Assembly (NCBI GenBank): GCA_002794735.1
Contig: NBAZ01000011.1
Span: forward strand, 744,001-808,000
DNA: 64,000 nucleotides
Origin: Pyrrhoderma lamaoense
Taxonomy: Eukaryota; Basidiomycota; Agaricomycetes; Hymenochaetales; Hymenochaetaceae
Direction of reading: 5' to 3'
Within the stretch, counting starts at the first letter, position 1. The number at the start of each line of letters is the position of its first letter. The notes beneath the pieces are model-generated. The model worked only from the letters and a program-made list of their open reading frames with translations. It was not told where the DNA came from and did not search any database. Both the position numbers and the translations under genes were made by a program. This document shows, piece after piece, positions 36,405 to 49,800 of the stretch.

Positions 36405-37391
36405 CTGTGGTAGTTTTCTTCTTTACATACGAATAGCTTAAGGTGTAGCAGACGGATTAAGTGCAGCGATGTAGGAGACAGATACATATGGGTAGCATTA
36501 ATTGATATAGTTGAGTCAGTTCTGAGTTCATGTCGGTTTCAGATTCAGCACGGCAGTTTTCGGCAGTTTGCACATGTACACGCGCACAGGGTCCCACGAA
36601 ACAGTATCGATAGATGTAAATACATGTACACACGGAAAATTATTTCACGTACATTTATGATGATAATTTTACCTGTACCGGGATAATCAGAGAAGAGGGT
36701 TTATTCTCGGTTTATCAGACCATCGTATTTCTTATACACACGAAGCTCACAATAATATTAGTGATATCATGATACTTTAACGACATTTGGTGATAGATAC
36801 TTTGAGTATAACTGTGAGTGTAAAGCATAGTCTATTACCTTATTACCTTCAATTCTTATATACGAAGATTCACCAACTTCACAGTCAAGAAAGAGAGCCT
36901 ACGAGAACAAAAGCCTTCCTTTGCACGTCTGTATTTGAGTCTCTACAAACATCTCGGACAGACCTTGGATCGAACACTGTCTGTGGAAGAATAGAGACAA
37001 GTAATGAAGTGCGTACTAGACCCGCAATTGCAAGATATTTGAGACGCAGACCATCTACTAAAGGCGTTAGAATAATCACCTGGGACAAGATGAAAAATTC
37101 CGGTTGGAACGTGTATATGCTAACTGCTGTTTTGGAGTTAGCATCCAAGATCTACATACATAAGACGTCGGAATACCCTTTCTTGTAAACAAACTGCCAT
37201 CATTTTGGTAATCAAACGCAATGAGTCAAGTTGATGAGTAAATATAGATGCTATAAAAGGTTGTGTTCAGTGATCCAGAGTATGCCACGGAAATCACCGC
37301 CAACGTCAATCAAGGCAACAACGAAGTTGATACGTGCAAACAGTACACGCATACTTCCCTTAACCCTCCATCTTGCAATACTATCGACAAG
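36405..37391. promoter_or_regulatory. Divergent upstream region, F-box D / kinase K1
   Basis: The first 350 bases match 31931-32330 upstream of copy C almost base for base, including AGTTTTCGGCAGTTTGCACA and the CATGTACACGCGCACAGGGT block. The remainder leads to K1. A TTGATACGTGCAA site at about 37330 resembles the GATACGCGAA element found upstream of K2-K4. The 133-codon ORF at 36787-37188 is not supported by any domain. Confidence 0.4.
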
Positions 37392-40300
37392 ATGGATATC
37401 GAAACCTCGGGAGATGACTATATAGTTAGGGTATGTCTAGGTTCCAATCCCTATAGGTTTGAGGAATGCTGAGAGATTCGGCCCATCTCAAGTTTTCCAA
37501 GTAGATGATCTCATATGGTCTCCCACTAACCCTATATGTACTACAGTACCAGACTTGTATGTCCAGTTACAAGTTGGAACTGTGAAAAAGGAGACACAGA
37601 GGATCAGAAGCAGTCTGACTCCAAATTGGGACCAAATCTTAGTATTGTTTGTATACTTCGGATTTTGAGCCAGTGTTGTTTACTCAAACACCTTCATATT
37701 GTACTAGTCGGGAAATCAGACGAGAATCATCAGATGTTCTCATAACAATCAAGCATCACTCGGCATCAGCAAGGTTCATTCTTGGAGATCCGATAGTAGC
37801 TATGAGAAGAATCAGTCTCTCCGATCTTGAAGATAAATGTAATAGCGGCGAAGGTATTTGGGTATCAGAACGTCTGTTATTGTGATCTAATTTGACATTA
37901 GCGGTACTGATCAATCTCGAACCAAGCGGAGTACTTGAAGTATTTCTTCAGGTAAAGTTATAACATCATAAACTTACTCTTCGTCTACTGTATACTAGAT
38001 ATATAGAAATTGCATTCCCCACTCAGGAGGCAACATAGTACTAGTCAAATTGCATCAGAAAAACAAAGTGGCGATTTCATCCAATCTAAGGTCGGGAGTA
38101 CTGGCACAATAACTGCATTGCCAAACGTCAGTAGTACAATAATAATCGACGAGGATTCCGGTACTCTCGACGATACTTCAGCTCAGATGGATAATCTCTC
38201 ACTGCTCTTGAAACGACTCGATATTAAAGGACGAATTACCATAGGTAAAAAGCCGATAGGCAAGGGTGGTAGCGGAAATGTCTATAAGGGTTACTGTTTC
38301 ATGGAAAGACGTGGTACCGTTATTATCGCCGCTAAGGAGATTAGACAGAATATCCTAGACGATAAAATAGAAAAGGTGAGCACAGTATATCCTCTATGTA
38401 AGACTCGGGAAAATGATATGATTCATTTCTCTGGGGAGGCATTTGAGAGGGAGATATACGTTTGGGCGAAGCTGAATCATGTCAATGTACTCCCTATACT
38501 CGGTTGTGCATATAATAACGCCGGTGACCCTTTGCTGATATCAGAATGGATGGAGAATGGTTCTGTGAGAGAATATATCAGTAAAACCCCGGATTGCGAC
38601 ATACTTCATCTGGTGAGCGATATGCAAGTGAATTAGTCTGGAACACAGATGCAAACCTCGTACTAGATTCATGGAATCTCATGTGGACTGGCTCACCTTC
38701 ATAGCTGTAATATCATACATTCAGATGTTAAGCCGGTAAGAATTACAAACAAGAGTCTACCGACTTACATCTAACTTGATCACATGTGCAGGACAATATT
38801 CTAGTCAACAAAAAAGGAGAAGCCATGATTAGTGATTTTGGATGCTCTCGGATTTTTGAGGCCACTCGAACTATTGGATTACCTACGTATGATCTCAAAG
38901 GAACTTGGAACTACATGGCTCCAGAAATATTTAATGGAAGTAAAGAAATATCGACAACTCCATTCACAAAGGAAATGGACGTATGGGCATTTGGAATGAC
39001 CGTCTATGTGATACTACTTTTCTTTGTATATATCGTCATCGAAGCTAATTCTGTCTCAGGAAATATTAACTCACACACGACCTTACAAGGACTATTTACC
39101 AGGCCAGATTGCGAAGGCATTAAGTGACGCCCAGCTACCTTTGGTCCCTTTGTCTTTCCGCACCCAACGGGACATAGATCAAGATACGAGACTTCTACTC
39201 TGGACGATATGTAAACTATGTTGGAAACAAGAGCCCAATGAACGACCTCATATGAATACTCTTGTGGATATACTAGCCAAGCGAAGTTCAGTGCAATTAC
39301 CGATTTACGATATTGATCCAAATGTACTTCTTCCTGAATCGATGTGTGAAGGCCAGGACTGGTTTGCCATATTCAACCCGTATACACACCGTCGAGGTAA
39401 AATCGTCCTTAAACATACTATAGGACACAGTAGGTATTGATAGTACACGAAATGAGTTCACAAAGAATATCACAATTAATTGATGTAATTATAGTTCTAT
39501 CGGAGGCGTGCAGTTCTCAAATGACGGAAAGCTCCTCGCCGTCGGTTGCCATGGAGCTGCCCACTTCTATGATTCTGAAACAAGTGAACACCGTTTGTAG
39601 GTAGACAAGTGTTTCTTTGTCTACACGAAGACCTAATCGTTACGACATCTAAACAGCACACTTAATGTTGATTCCGTAGTTCTGGATATTTTACGGTTCC
39701 ATCCAGACGGAAAACATGTTGTTACAGCGGGGAGAACTCATAACGGAGCCAATCCGGCTTCCAATATCATCTACATATGGAACTTAGCCTCAAAGCAGAT
39801 TACTCAAACCTTTGAAGGAAGTACTGAAGATGTAATCATCGATCTATCCTTCGCAAATGATGGAACACGTTTTGTGACAAGCTCGTTTGGGAAGTCATAT
39901 ATTCTAATCTGGGATGTACAATCGAAAGCACCAATGAAGCACGAGAGCGGTTCGGAGTCAATAAGTAACGCATCTTTTTACAACGATGATCGATACATCA
40001 TCGCTGGGTCTGGGTCAGATATCTTCATTTGGGATGCAAACTCGATGGAGGTGATCAAGAAGATAAAAGGTCATGATCATCAGATTTGGCCTATCAGGTG
40101 TGTTCCCGACGGAAGGAAATTCATAAGTGGCTGTATTGACGGAACCATGAAGATGTGGAGTATTGAGTCAACCTCCGAGGCGGAAGACAAGTTAGATTCA
40201 GCACGTTCTACTTCTGTTAACAGTATATCCTCCCACAATCTTCCAGGAACTAAGGATAGGGTGTCATGCATTGCAGTAAGCTCAGATGGAAGATATGTTG

Positions 40301-40506
40301 CGAGCACTGGGCTCGATAAGTATGGAGCAATGTACTATGACTCGCGTACTGGAGAGGTTCTGTTCATGATTAAAATATATGGTGGTAGATTAGGCAGAAT
40401 GGACATGAACTCCTCAGGAAATGCCTTTGTGACAGGAGACTGGGATGGAATAGTGCGAATTTGTACGTTTTTACATGGCTTTATGTATGGTGGACCAATT
40501 TATTAA
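37392..40506 (+). CDS. C2-protein kinase-WD40 protein, K1
   Basis: The start exon reads MDIETSGDDYIVR. A C2-like domain follows (PDLYVQLQVGTVKKETQRIR then LTPNWDQILVL; LGDPIVAMRRISLSDLEDKC). Next is a kinase domain: GKGGSGNVYKG glycine loop, AAKEI with the ATP-binding Lys, YVWAKLNHVNVLPILG, ISEWMENGSVREYI, IIHSDVKPDNILV catalytic loop, SDFGCSRIF, YMAPEIF, MDVWAFGMTVY and NERPHMNTLVDIL. The third part is a WD40 propeller: VQFSNDGKLLAVGCHGAAHF, LRFHPDGKHVVTAGR, FVTSSFGKSYILIWD, KFISGCIDGTMKMWSIE, VSCIAVSSDGRYVAS. The opening blade resembles Tup1. About 880 residues in roughly 12 exons. The kinase-to-WD40 intron splices in phase (AG|T), so this is one gene. The catalytic loop is HSD, not HRD. 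One-base breaks occur near 37665 and 37710 in the C2 part. Confidence 0.78.
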
Positions 40507-41084
40507 CTTTGTTAATAAAGGGAGCTTATCTGAGCTGTGATTCGTGATTTGGGAAACTGATCACGTCAGCGGAGCTTCTTTAGCAGATTTCAAGTCTAGT
40601 TGGAAATTGTCAGTACACCCTATCAGGCGTCATAAAGTCACTATTCCAAGCTCTTAGATATGTCAAGAACAACAAATATAAGGGATTGTTCATAATAATA
40701 AATTACTAATTGGACAGACTCTCATATATAGACATTTTGTCCCACGCACGAAAACGATCACTTCTGACTCATCAGTTTGATTAATTTTTGTTGATTTTAT
40801 GTATAAAGTCTCTTCAAATTACTCTAATAATCAATGATGGATCAATAAGAGTTACCTTACATCTATACCTATAGGTCTTCTGCAGCCTATCAGTGATGTC
40901 GTAACCTATAGTGATAGCAAAACAAGCACAATTATACGGCAAGGATGTAAGGCGGTGTAAACACAGATGCGCTCATTTTGAATTGGATACTAGATAGTGG
41001 GATCACCATCAATCAAAGCGCTTAGATACAATGTATAGCTGATACGCGAACGCATCCCTTTACCTTAGACTACCATCATCAACA
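40507..41084. promoter_or_regulatory. K1-K2 spacer with GATACGCGAA upstream element
   Basis: A/T-rich 3' flank of K1 followed by the K2 promoter. GATACGCGAA at 41041-41050 ends 35 bases before the ATG and recurs at the same spacing in K3 and K4. The tract between it and the ATG (CTTTACCTTAGACTACCATC) is also conserved. Confidence 0.5.
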
Positions 41085-44000
41085 ATGGCATCCTCAGGAG
41101 ATGATTATGCATTTAGAGGTATGTTCGAGTTTTGACTCCGAGAGACCTGTAGAGCGCTAAGAAACTTGAACAAAGTTTTTCATGCAGAAGATCTCATCCC
41201 AATTCTCAATAACTCTGTCTTCTGTAGTACCACACCGGAATTGTATGTCCAAGTACAATTTGGTCCCATTAGACAGGAAACACGTAGGATTGGAGATGGC
41301 TTGATTCCTAATTGGGATCAGATATTAGTATTGTATGGCGCACTTCAAAACTTGGCTAAGCACGGTTCATTGAAGAGTGATTGTCTATGAATAGCCCAGG
41401 AGTTCCACGCGAGTCATCCACAGATGTTCTAATAACAATCAAACATTACTCAACATTGACGCGTCTCACTGGAATCCTCGGAGATCCAATAGTAGCTATA
41501 AGAAGAATCAGTCTCTCTGATCTTGAAGATAAATGTAATAGCGGAGAAGGTATCTAAGTAATAACTCTTGATTTGTCATAATCTGAGCTCATATCAGCGG
41601 TGACGATCGATCTCGAGCCAAGTGGGATACTTGAAGTGTTCATTCAGGTGAAGTGATTTTATAGTCTACTATCTTTTTACTATATTTATGATATGAGTAG
41701 AAACTATACCACCCTGTGAGGAAGCAAAGTAGGATGAGTCGGGAAATACCAGATATCCCTAGTGTTACAATCCACTCTCAGGTCGAATACACCGATACGA
41801 TGGCTACAACGCCAAATGCCAGTAGTACAGTAATAATCGATGAGGACTCTGGGACTCTAGATAACGTCACAACTGAAATGGATAATCTAGCACTACTTTT
41901 GAAAAGACATGATATAAAAGGACGAGTCACAATAGGTAAAAATCCGATAACTAAAGGTGGTAATGGGAATATATACAAAGGATATTGCTTCATCGAAGGA
42001 CGGGGTACGGTATCAATCGCTGCTAAGGAGGTTCGACAGAATTTTATGGATGAACGAGTGAAAAGGGTGAGCATATCGTAATCCCAATAGTGAGCTCGTG
42101 ATATCAATTTGTGCTATCTATCCAAGTCATTTGAGAGGGAGGTTTATGTATGGGGAAATTGAGTCACGCAAACGTGCTCCCGTTATTGGGATGTGCTTAT
42201 AACAATGTCAATGACCCGTTGTTAATATCAGAATGGATGGAGAATGGTAGTGTGAGAGAATATATGGATAGGACCCCTGATTGTGATGTGCTCCGCCTTG
42301 TATGTAACGTGCATTGTGAATCATCAATATTGCTAATGTGGATATCACTTTAGGTTCAGGGTCTCTCGAATGGATTAGCATACCTCCATAATAATGGTAT
42401 CATTCACTCAGATGTCAAACCGGTATATGAGATCAAGTGTAACGTTTTCTGGATGAGTCTGACAGAGATGTATTTATAGGATAATGTTTTGATCAATCGG
42501 AATGGAGAGGCTGTACTCAGTGATTTCGGGTGTTCTCGTGTATTCGAAGCTACTCATACTATCGGTCTACCAACGCATACTCTCAGAGGGACATATAATT
42601 ACATGGCACCCGAAGTCTTCACTGTAAATGATGAACTGGAGTATACGAAAGCAATGGACGTATGGTCATTTGGGATGACGGTATATGTAAATTTCGACAA
42701 AATATCGATATTGTTGATGTAAAGAGTTGACTATGTCACAGGAGTTACTCACCCACAATCGTCCATATAAGAGACTGGCTCATGCGCAGGTTGCAAAGGC
42801 AGTAGGAAATCTTGAGCTACCAACAATTCCCGTATCGTTTCGTAACCAACCGAGTCCTGACCAGGATACGAGACTTCTCCTCTGGACGATATGTAAACTA
42901 TGTTGGAAACAAGAGCCCAATGAACGACCTCATATGAATACTCTTGTGGATATACTTTCTAAACAAAATTCAGTGCAGTTACCGATTTACGATATTGATC
43001 CAAATGTACTTCTTCCTGAATCAATGAGTGAAGGCCAGGACTGGTTTGCCATATTCAACCCGTATACACACCGTCGGGGAAAAATTACCCTTAAACAAGT
43101 TATAGAGCACGACAGGTAAGGATAGCACATAAAATTCGCCCAATTATATAGATTCGACTGATGTTGCACCAGTGAAATCGGAAGCACGCAGATCTCGAAT
43201 GATGGCAAGCTCCTTGCCGTTGGATGTTTAGAAGCTGTCCACTTCTATGATATGGAAACTGGTGAACAATGCTTGTAAGTAGTAGAAAAGTGCTTCTTCT
43301 ATTCATATAAAAACCTGATTTTTATCAAAATTCTACAGTACGCTCAATGATGAAACTATGTTTTTCCAAGCTTTGCAATTCCATCCAGATGGAAAACATT
43401 TTGTTACAGCGGGAGAAGTTGCTGATGCAACCAAGCCGATATCCAATAATATCTGCGTATGGGATTTAGCTACAAAGCAGATCACCCAGACTTTCGAAGG
43501 AAACATCGAAGATAGATATATAGATCTATCATTCACAAGCGACGGATCTCGTTTTGTAGCAAGCTTATTCGGCAAAGCATATATCCTAATATGGGATTTA
43601 CAATCGGGGACGTCGACCAAACTCGAGAGCGACCTAGGAACAGTAACTAGAGCATCATTTTTCAACAATGATAGGTTTATCCTAGCCGGATCCGAATCAA
43701 ACATCATAATCTGGGATGCAAAGTCAATGGAGATGGTCAAAAAGATATATGGGAGTAATAATCAGATTTGGCCCATCAATTGCATGCCAGACGGAAAGAG
43801 TTTTGTAAGCGGCTGTTGTGGTGGAACCGTAAAGATATGGAGCACCGAGACAACCTCCGGTGTTGATGAAAACTCGAGTTCATCACATTCTACCTCTATC
43901 AGCAGTATATCATCCCGCAGTCTTCCAGGACACGATAACAGGGTATCGTGTATTGCAATAAGTGCTGATGGAAGGTATATTGCAAGTAGTGGGTTCGATG

Positions 44001-44197
44001 AGCGGAATGTAATGTATTACGACTCGCGTACTGGAGAGGTTCTGTTCATGATCAAGATCAAGGGCAATCTACTATTCCGACTGAACATGAGTTCTCTCGG
44101 TAATACACTTGTAACAGGGGGGTATGATGGAATACTACGAATATGTACGTTTTTTGAGGCTTTGTTGATGATTGATCAAATTACTGAAGAACTCTGA
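41085..44197 (+). CDS. C2-protein kinase-WD40 protein, K2
   Basis: The start exon is MASSGDDYAFR with donor GTATGT. The C2-like segment is PELYVQVQFGPIRQETRRIG then IPNWDQILVLYGALQNL and LGDPIVAIRRISLSDLEDKC. Kinase: TKGGNGNIYKGYCFIEG, AAKEV, YVWGKLSHANVLPLLG, ISEWMENGSVREYM, IIHSDVKPDNVL, LSDFGCSRVF, YMAPEVF, MDVWSFGMTVY, NERPHMNTLVDIL. WD40: ISNDGKLLAVGCLEAVHFYD, LQFHPDGKHFVTAGE, FVASLFGKAYILIWDLQS, SFVSGCCGGTVKIWSTE, VSCIAISADGRYIAS, LVTGGYDGILRICTFF. The kinase region and its introns are nearly identical to K3. The frame of the C2 part breaks at about 41387, where K2 is also six bases shorter than K3 plus one missing base. Confidence 0.78.
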
Positions 44198-44639
44198 TGC
44201 TACGATGTAGGGAACATTTCAGAGCTGTGACCTTGAATTAAAGGAAAATCATATGCGGCGGTATTGTATATATTGTTCTGTAGTCTAGTTGTAGATTCTC
44301 AGTACGTTTCATTGGGTTTAGTAAAAATTGTCTTTTTTTGGGTACCACTCGTGAAGAAAGCCTATGCACGCATGAAATTGGTGTTTCGTTAGTGGTCAAA
44401 CGGATGACATTGCAGACCTTAGATAGAATGAAAATTTGTTTGATTCCAACCGTCCCCGACTAACTCAAATTTTCGCACAAAGATAAACACAAACGTTTGT
44501 ATTTACCGTACAATAGACCCCTTATGGTGCCTTATCATAATTGATGAAACTCAGAGAATTGCTTTAGACGTGGTGATTCAGTACTTTGACGTTATTTACT
44601 CACAATTTTGGTAACCGAGAGGAAGTAACATTACTCCAT
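44198..44639. other. K2 3' flank
   Basis: A/T-rich sequence between the K2 stop and the LTR-like element. It ends in the CCAT that is repeated after the element. No ORF or RNA signal was seen. Confidence 0.4.
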
Positions 44640-45391
44640 TGAAAACTAAACTTTTGGTCAGATTTTGACCTTGGTGTTGTATTAAGTGGCGAGGATGTGG
44701 GGTTTAGAGTCTGCCTACACCAGACACGATGCTCAGGCTAAGATTTGGGGCTAAAAAGCGAGATACTCGACCTCGGCCGTCCGACCGAGATCTCGGTCGG
44801 ACCGTAGAGACTGATAGAGACCTCGAGGCAAGCTGAGACTTCACAGACCAGTAAAAGTAGTAGAAACGTATAGAACAGAGCCCGACCGAGGCTGTAGTTT
44901 GAGGTAAAAGTGTATGTATTTCAGTCCGCCCGGACGACTTGCAGTACGGTCAGAGCGTTACAAGCGCGCCCGGGCAGCCTAATAAAGCAGCTGAGAAGTA
45001 GATAAAGAGTACAGGAGACTAGTAGAGAGCTACTCGGGGGGGGGGTGTAGAAAGATAGCGACCGAAAGGAGTAGCTCGGAATTGATTGGAATTGATTGCT
45101 TCACTACGGCCTCAAGTCTGGAGGCTTATATAGCAAAACGCGAGATGAAGGTTAGATAATAAGGAAAGCATGGTGTCCAGGTGGCTATATGCCACTGGAC
45201 GAAGGTTTAAGCTATCAGAAACGAGGGGTCGTATAAACGAACCCTACCCTCGAGTAAGAGTAGAAAGTGAAGCTAAATAGTAAGAGAAATGAACGAGGCG
45301 CGCGGCGAGTAGTAGCAATGGACTTCTCGGGCGAGTTAGAAAGTGCATTATAAATGCACTACGACCGGCCAAACACTTAGCTGGTCCTACA
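44640..45391 (+). mobile_element. Solo-LTR-like element with 4-bp flanking repeat
   Basis: A 752-bp unit begins TGAAAACTAAAC and ends GGTCCTACA, so it has the TG...CA termini of an LTR. CCAT occurs immediately before (44636-44639) and after (45392-45395). Partial inverted copies are at 25179-25411 and 30145-30579, which defines the ends independently. It contains no ORF. A solo LTR left by recombination of a Ty3/Copia-type retroelement is the likeliest reading; a non-autonomous DNA element is the alternative. Confidence 0.6.
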
Positions 45392-46884
45392 CCATCAACA
45401 TGGATGAGATTACAAAAGCAAGAACGAAAGTGGAAAATACGATGACGAAAAACTAGTGGACAGCTATCATAATCAATGTGAGCCTACAGAAATAGCTTTA
45501 CAGCTTATCAAATTTGAGATGTTTCTAAAGCGGACGTTCACCATCAACGCAGCTCTTCGCCATGGTGTCTCAGAAATTTGGATTCTTCCCCTATCTTCGA
45601 CTTTCTAGAGGGTAAAGAAGTACAAGGTCTCCGTAATTGGATCTTTTCCCAAGAAACTTTGACTTGCATACACTAACGATTTACAAAACCGGGATAAGAG
45701 TGAAGCTACTGATAACGAAGTAAGAAGAGGGTATTAGGTAAGAATATGAGCAGCTGCTTGTTATACTAGAGAACACCATACACAGGATAGGAAGCTTTAC
45801 TTTTGAGTTGCCTGTCGATATTCTTTCCGAAATCGCTAGTGTCAGAAGTGGCCCCTCGTGTTATACCATCTGGATGTACCGTTTACCACACTTAAATATT
45901 TTTCCTCCCGTCCATATCCCTCAGTAGTTTTCTTATTGACGAGTTCGTAACCATTACGATTTGCAAACTTATGATTCAGGACGCGTCGGGGAGAATGGAA
46001 TTCGATACGATTTCCCTATATGTGATTACTCATTTCTGAATTAGAATAATCTTTCGAGTTTATGTAATACATTGAGAACGACTTTTTTCTCATTTTAATC
46101 TTTATTCTTTGGCGATAACAAGTGAAGTTTACTATCGATTTAAAATACAATTTTGTGATAAAAATAAGTCCCTTAGACGATAAAACTAATAAAAACAGAG
46201 TTCTTGCATCACTTGTCGGTCGTAAGCAGAATTTGCAACATATATACATCATCTCTGTTAACCTAGAAGTTTGTTAACCCTTTTGTAATTCGCAATTCTT
46301 GAAAGCTCTTGAAGGGATTATCTGAGCTATAAAACACTGAGCCGCAATGAGAGTTACTATATAATCATGTATATTTTCAGTTCAATCGTCTATTCCTACA
46401 GCGCCATGGATTGTATCTCAATATATCTGGCTTCAAGTGGAAAGACTGTACGTCAAAGTACTCACTCGAAGAGATTTGTCATTAGTAGAATACTTGTAAG
46501 CCTCGAATATGCATACCTAATGATATTTTGCAGCCATACTCATGTCTTTTACATGTACAAGTTATTCATTCAAAAATTGTTAACCAAGACGTACTTCAAA
46601 TCGGTATGTATTTGCCATTATTAGCCTATGGATCACATATTGTGCATCAGGCGCTCTTTCTCACCACAGTCAGTTTCAATAGCGCAATGGTGTAATCCAC
46701 AGAACCAACGAATATAAAATAGGAATAGTAGATGGATGCAAGGCAGTGTCAGCACAGCCGCGGCTTTTTCCGAACTGGCTGCTAGATGGTGATAAATTGC
46801 CATCAAATACAGATGAATATGAATTTACATTATATATTTGATACGCGAACGCACTCTCTTTACTCTAGACTACCACCATCAGCA
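45392..46884. promoter_or_regulatory. Spacer and K3 promoter
   Basis: About 1.5 kb with no supported gene. The K3-proximal 140 bases resemble the K2 promoter, with GATACGCGAA at 46840-46849 and ATG 36 bases after it. ORFs at 46016-46252 and 46367-46624 have no family resemblance. Confidence 0.4.
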
Positions 46885-49800
46885 ATGGCATACTCGGGAG
46901 ATGATTATGCACTCAGAGGTATGCTAGAATTTTAAGACCAAAAGACCTGCAGAGAACTGAGAAATTCGAACAAAGTTTTTCATGCAGAAGACCTCATCCC
47001 AATTCTCAATAACTCTGTCTTCTGTAGTACCGTACCAGAGCTATACGTTCAAGTACAAATTGGCCCTATCAAGCAGGAAACATATAGGATTGGCGATGGG
47101 TTGATCCCTAATTGGGATCAGATATTAGTATTGTATGGTGTACTTCAAAACTTGGCTAAGCATGGTTCACTGAAGAGTGATTGTTCGTTGTTTTTGAAAA
47201 GTCCAGGGGTTCCACGCGAGTCATCAACAGATGTTCTAGTAACAATCAAGCATTACTCAACATTGACGCGTCTCACTGGAATTCTCGGAGATCCAATAGT
47301 AGCATTAAGAAGAATCAGTCTCTCTGATCTTGAAGATAAATGTAATAGCGGAGAAGGTATCTAAGCATTAACTCTTAAATTGTCATAATCTGAGATCATA
47401 TCAGCGGTGACGATCGATCTCGAGCCAAGTGGAGTACTTGAAGTATTCATTCAGGTGAAGTGATATATCAGTTTTACTGTTTCCATACTAAACTCTACAT
47501 ATATACAGAAGTTGTATCTACCAACCAGGAAACAATACGGTATGGCGCGGACGACGTTAGATAACCTTAGTGGTGATACTATCAGAAGTCAGGTCGAATA
47601 CACTGATACAATGACTGCAACACCAAATGCAAGTAGTACAGTGATAATCGATGAAGATATCGCCACTCTTGATCATGTCACAACTGAAATGAACAATCTA
47701 TCATTACTATTGAAGCGACATGACATAAAAGGACGAGTCACGATAGGTAAAAATCCAATAACTAAAGGCGGTAATGGGAATATATACAAAGGATATTGCT
47801 TCATTGAAGGACGGGGTACGGTATCTATCGCTGCAAAAGAGGTTCGACAGAATTTTATGGATGATCGAGTGAAAAGGGTGAGCATATCATGATATCAATA
47901 GTGAGCTCGTGACATTGATTTGTGCTATCTATCCAAGTCATTTGAGAGGGAGGTATATGTATGGGGGAAATTGAGTCACGCAAACGTACTCCCGTTATTG
48001 GGATGTGCTTATAACAATGTCAATGACCCGTTGTTGATATCAGAATGGATGGAGAATGGTAGTGTGAGAGAATATATGGATAGGACCCCTGATTGTGATG
48101 TACTCTGCCTTGTATGTAACATGCATTGTGAATCATCAATATTGCTAATGTGGTTATCACTTTAGGTTCAGGGACTCTCGAATGGATTGGCGTACCTCCA
48201 TAATAATGGTATTATTCACTCAGATGTCAAACCGGTATATGAGATCAAGTGTAACGTTTTCTGGATGAGTCTGACAGAGATGTATTTATAGGATAATGTT
48301 TTGATCAATCGGAATGGAGAGGCTGTACTCAGTGATTTCGGGTGCTCTCGTGTATTTGAAGCTACTCATACTATCGGTCTACCAACGCAAACTCTCAGAG
48401 GGACATATAATTACATGGCACCCGAAGTATTCACCGTGTTGATGAGTTGGAATATACAAAAGCAATGGATGTATGGTCATTTGGAATGACGGTATATGTA
48501 AATCTCCGATAAGATATCATAGTGGTGGTGCAAGGAGTTAATTATTTTCCAGGAATTACTCACCCACAATCGTCCATATAAGAGACTGGCTCATGCGCAG
48601 GTTGCAAAGGCAGTAGGAAATCTTGAGCTACCAACAGTCCCTGTGTCATTTCGTAACCAACCGAGTCCTGACCAGGATACGAGACTTCTTCTCTGGACGA
48701 TATGTAAAATATGTTGGAAACAAGAACCCAATGAGCGACCTCATATGAATACTCTTGTGGATCTACTAGCCAAGCGAAGTTCAGTACAATTACCGATTTA
48801 CGATATTGATCCAAATGTACTTCTCCTGAATCGATGAGTGATGGTCAGGATTGGTTTGTCATATTCAATCCGTATACACACCGTCGGGGCAAAATTATCC
48901 TTAAACATATCACAGCTGATAATGGGTGATAATAGCTCATTATTTGTATCGGATCGTGTAGCTTATTGTCCTTTTTTCTAGTAACATCGGGAGCATACGA
49001 TTCTCAAATGACGGAAAGCTTCTTGCTGTGGGATGTCTAGAGGCTGGCCACTTCTTCAACGTCGAGACTGGCGAACAGTGCTTGTAAGTACTAAAATAGA
49101 TTCCGCTCATTTTTATGTAAATCTGATCGTTGCGACATTTTTAAGTACACTTTCTGTCGAATTTGTATTCTTGACAGCTTTGCGGTTTCATCCAGATGGA
49201 AAACATGTCGTAACAGCAGGACAAGTCGCTAACGGGACCAATCCGACGTCCAATAACATCTGCATCTGGGATCTAACCACGAGCAAATTACTCAGACTTT
49301 TGAAGGGAGCACTGAAGAAAAATTCGATGATTTGTGTTTCTCAAGCGATGGAACCCGTTTCATAACATGCTCCTACATGAAAGAGTATATCCTGGTATGG
49401 AATATGCACTCGAAGGAACCAGCTAAATATGAGAGCGACCTAGGAATAATTAACAATGCGGCATTTTTCAGTGATGATCGGTACATTGTAGCTGGATCTG
49501 GATCGAGTATTGTTATCTGGGATGCAAGTTCAATGGAGATAGTTAAAAAGATAAATGGGCATACTAGGGAGGTTTGGCCCTTAAGGTGCATGCCAGATGG
49601 AAAGAGATTCATAAGTGGTTGCCTCGGTGGAGCTGTAAAGATATGGAGTACTGAGACAACCTCCGGGACAGATGACAACTCTGATTCACCACATTCTGCT
49701 TCTATCAGCAGTATATCGTCCCGCAGTCTTCTTGGGCACGGTGAAAGAGTATCATGTATTGCAGTTAGCTCAGATGGAAAATATATCGCCAGCAGCGGGT

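Noticed and set aside
36787..37188. A 133-codon ORF upstream of K1, with a second ORF on the opposite strand
   Set aside because: No recognisable domain, no splice structure, and overlap of two unrelated ORFs on opposite strands; no support as a gene.
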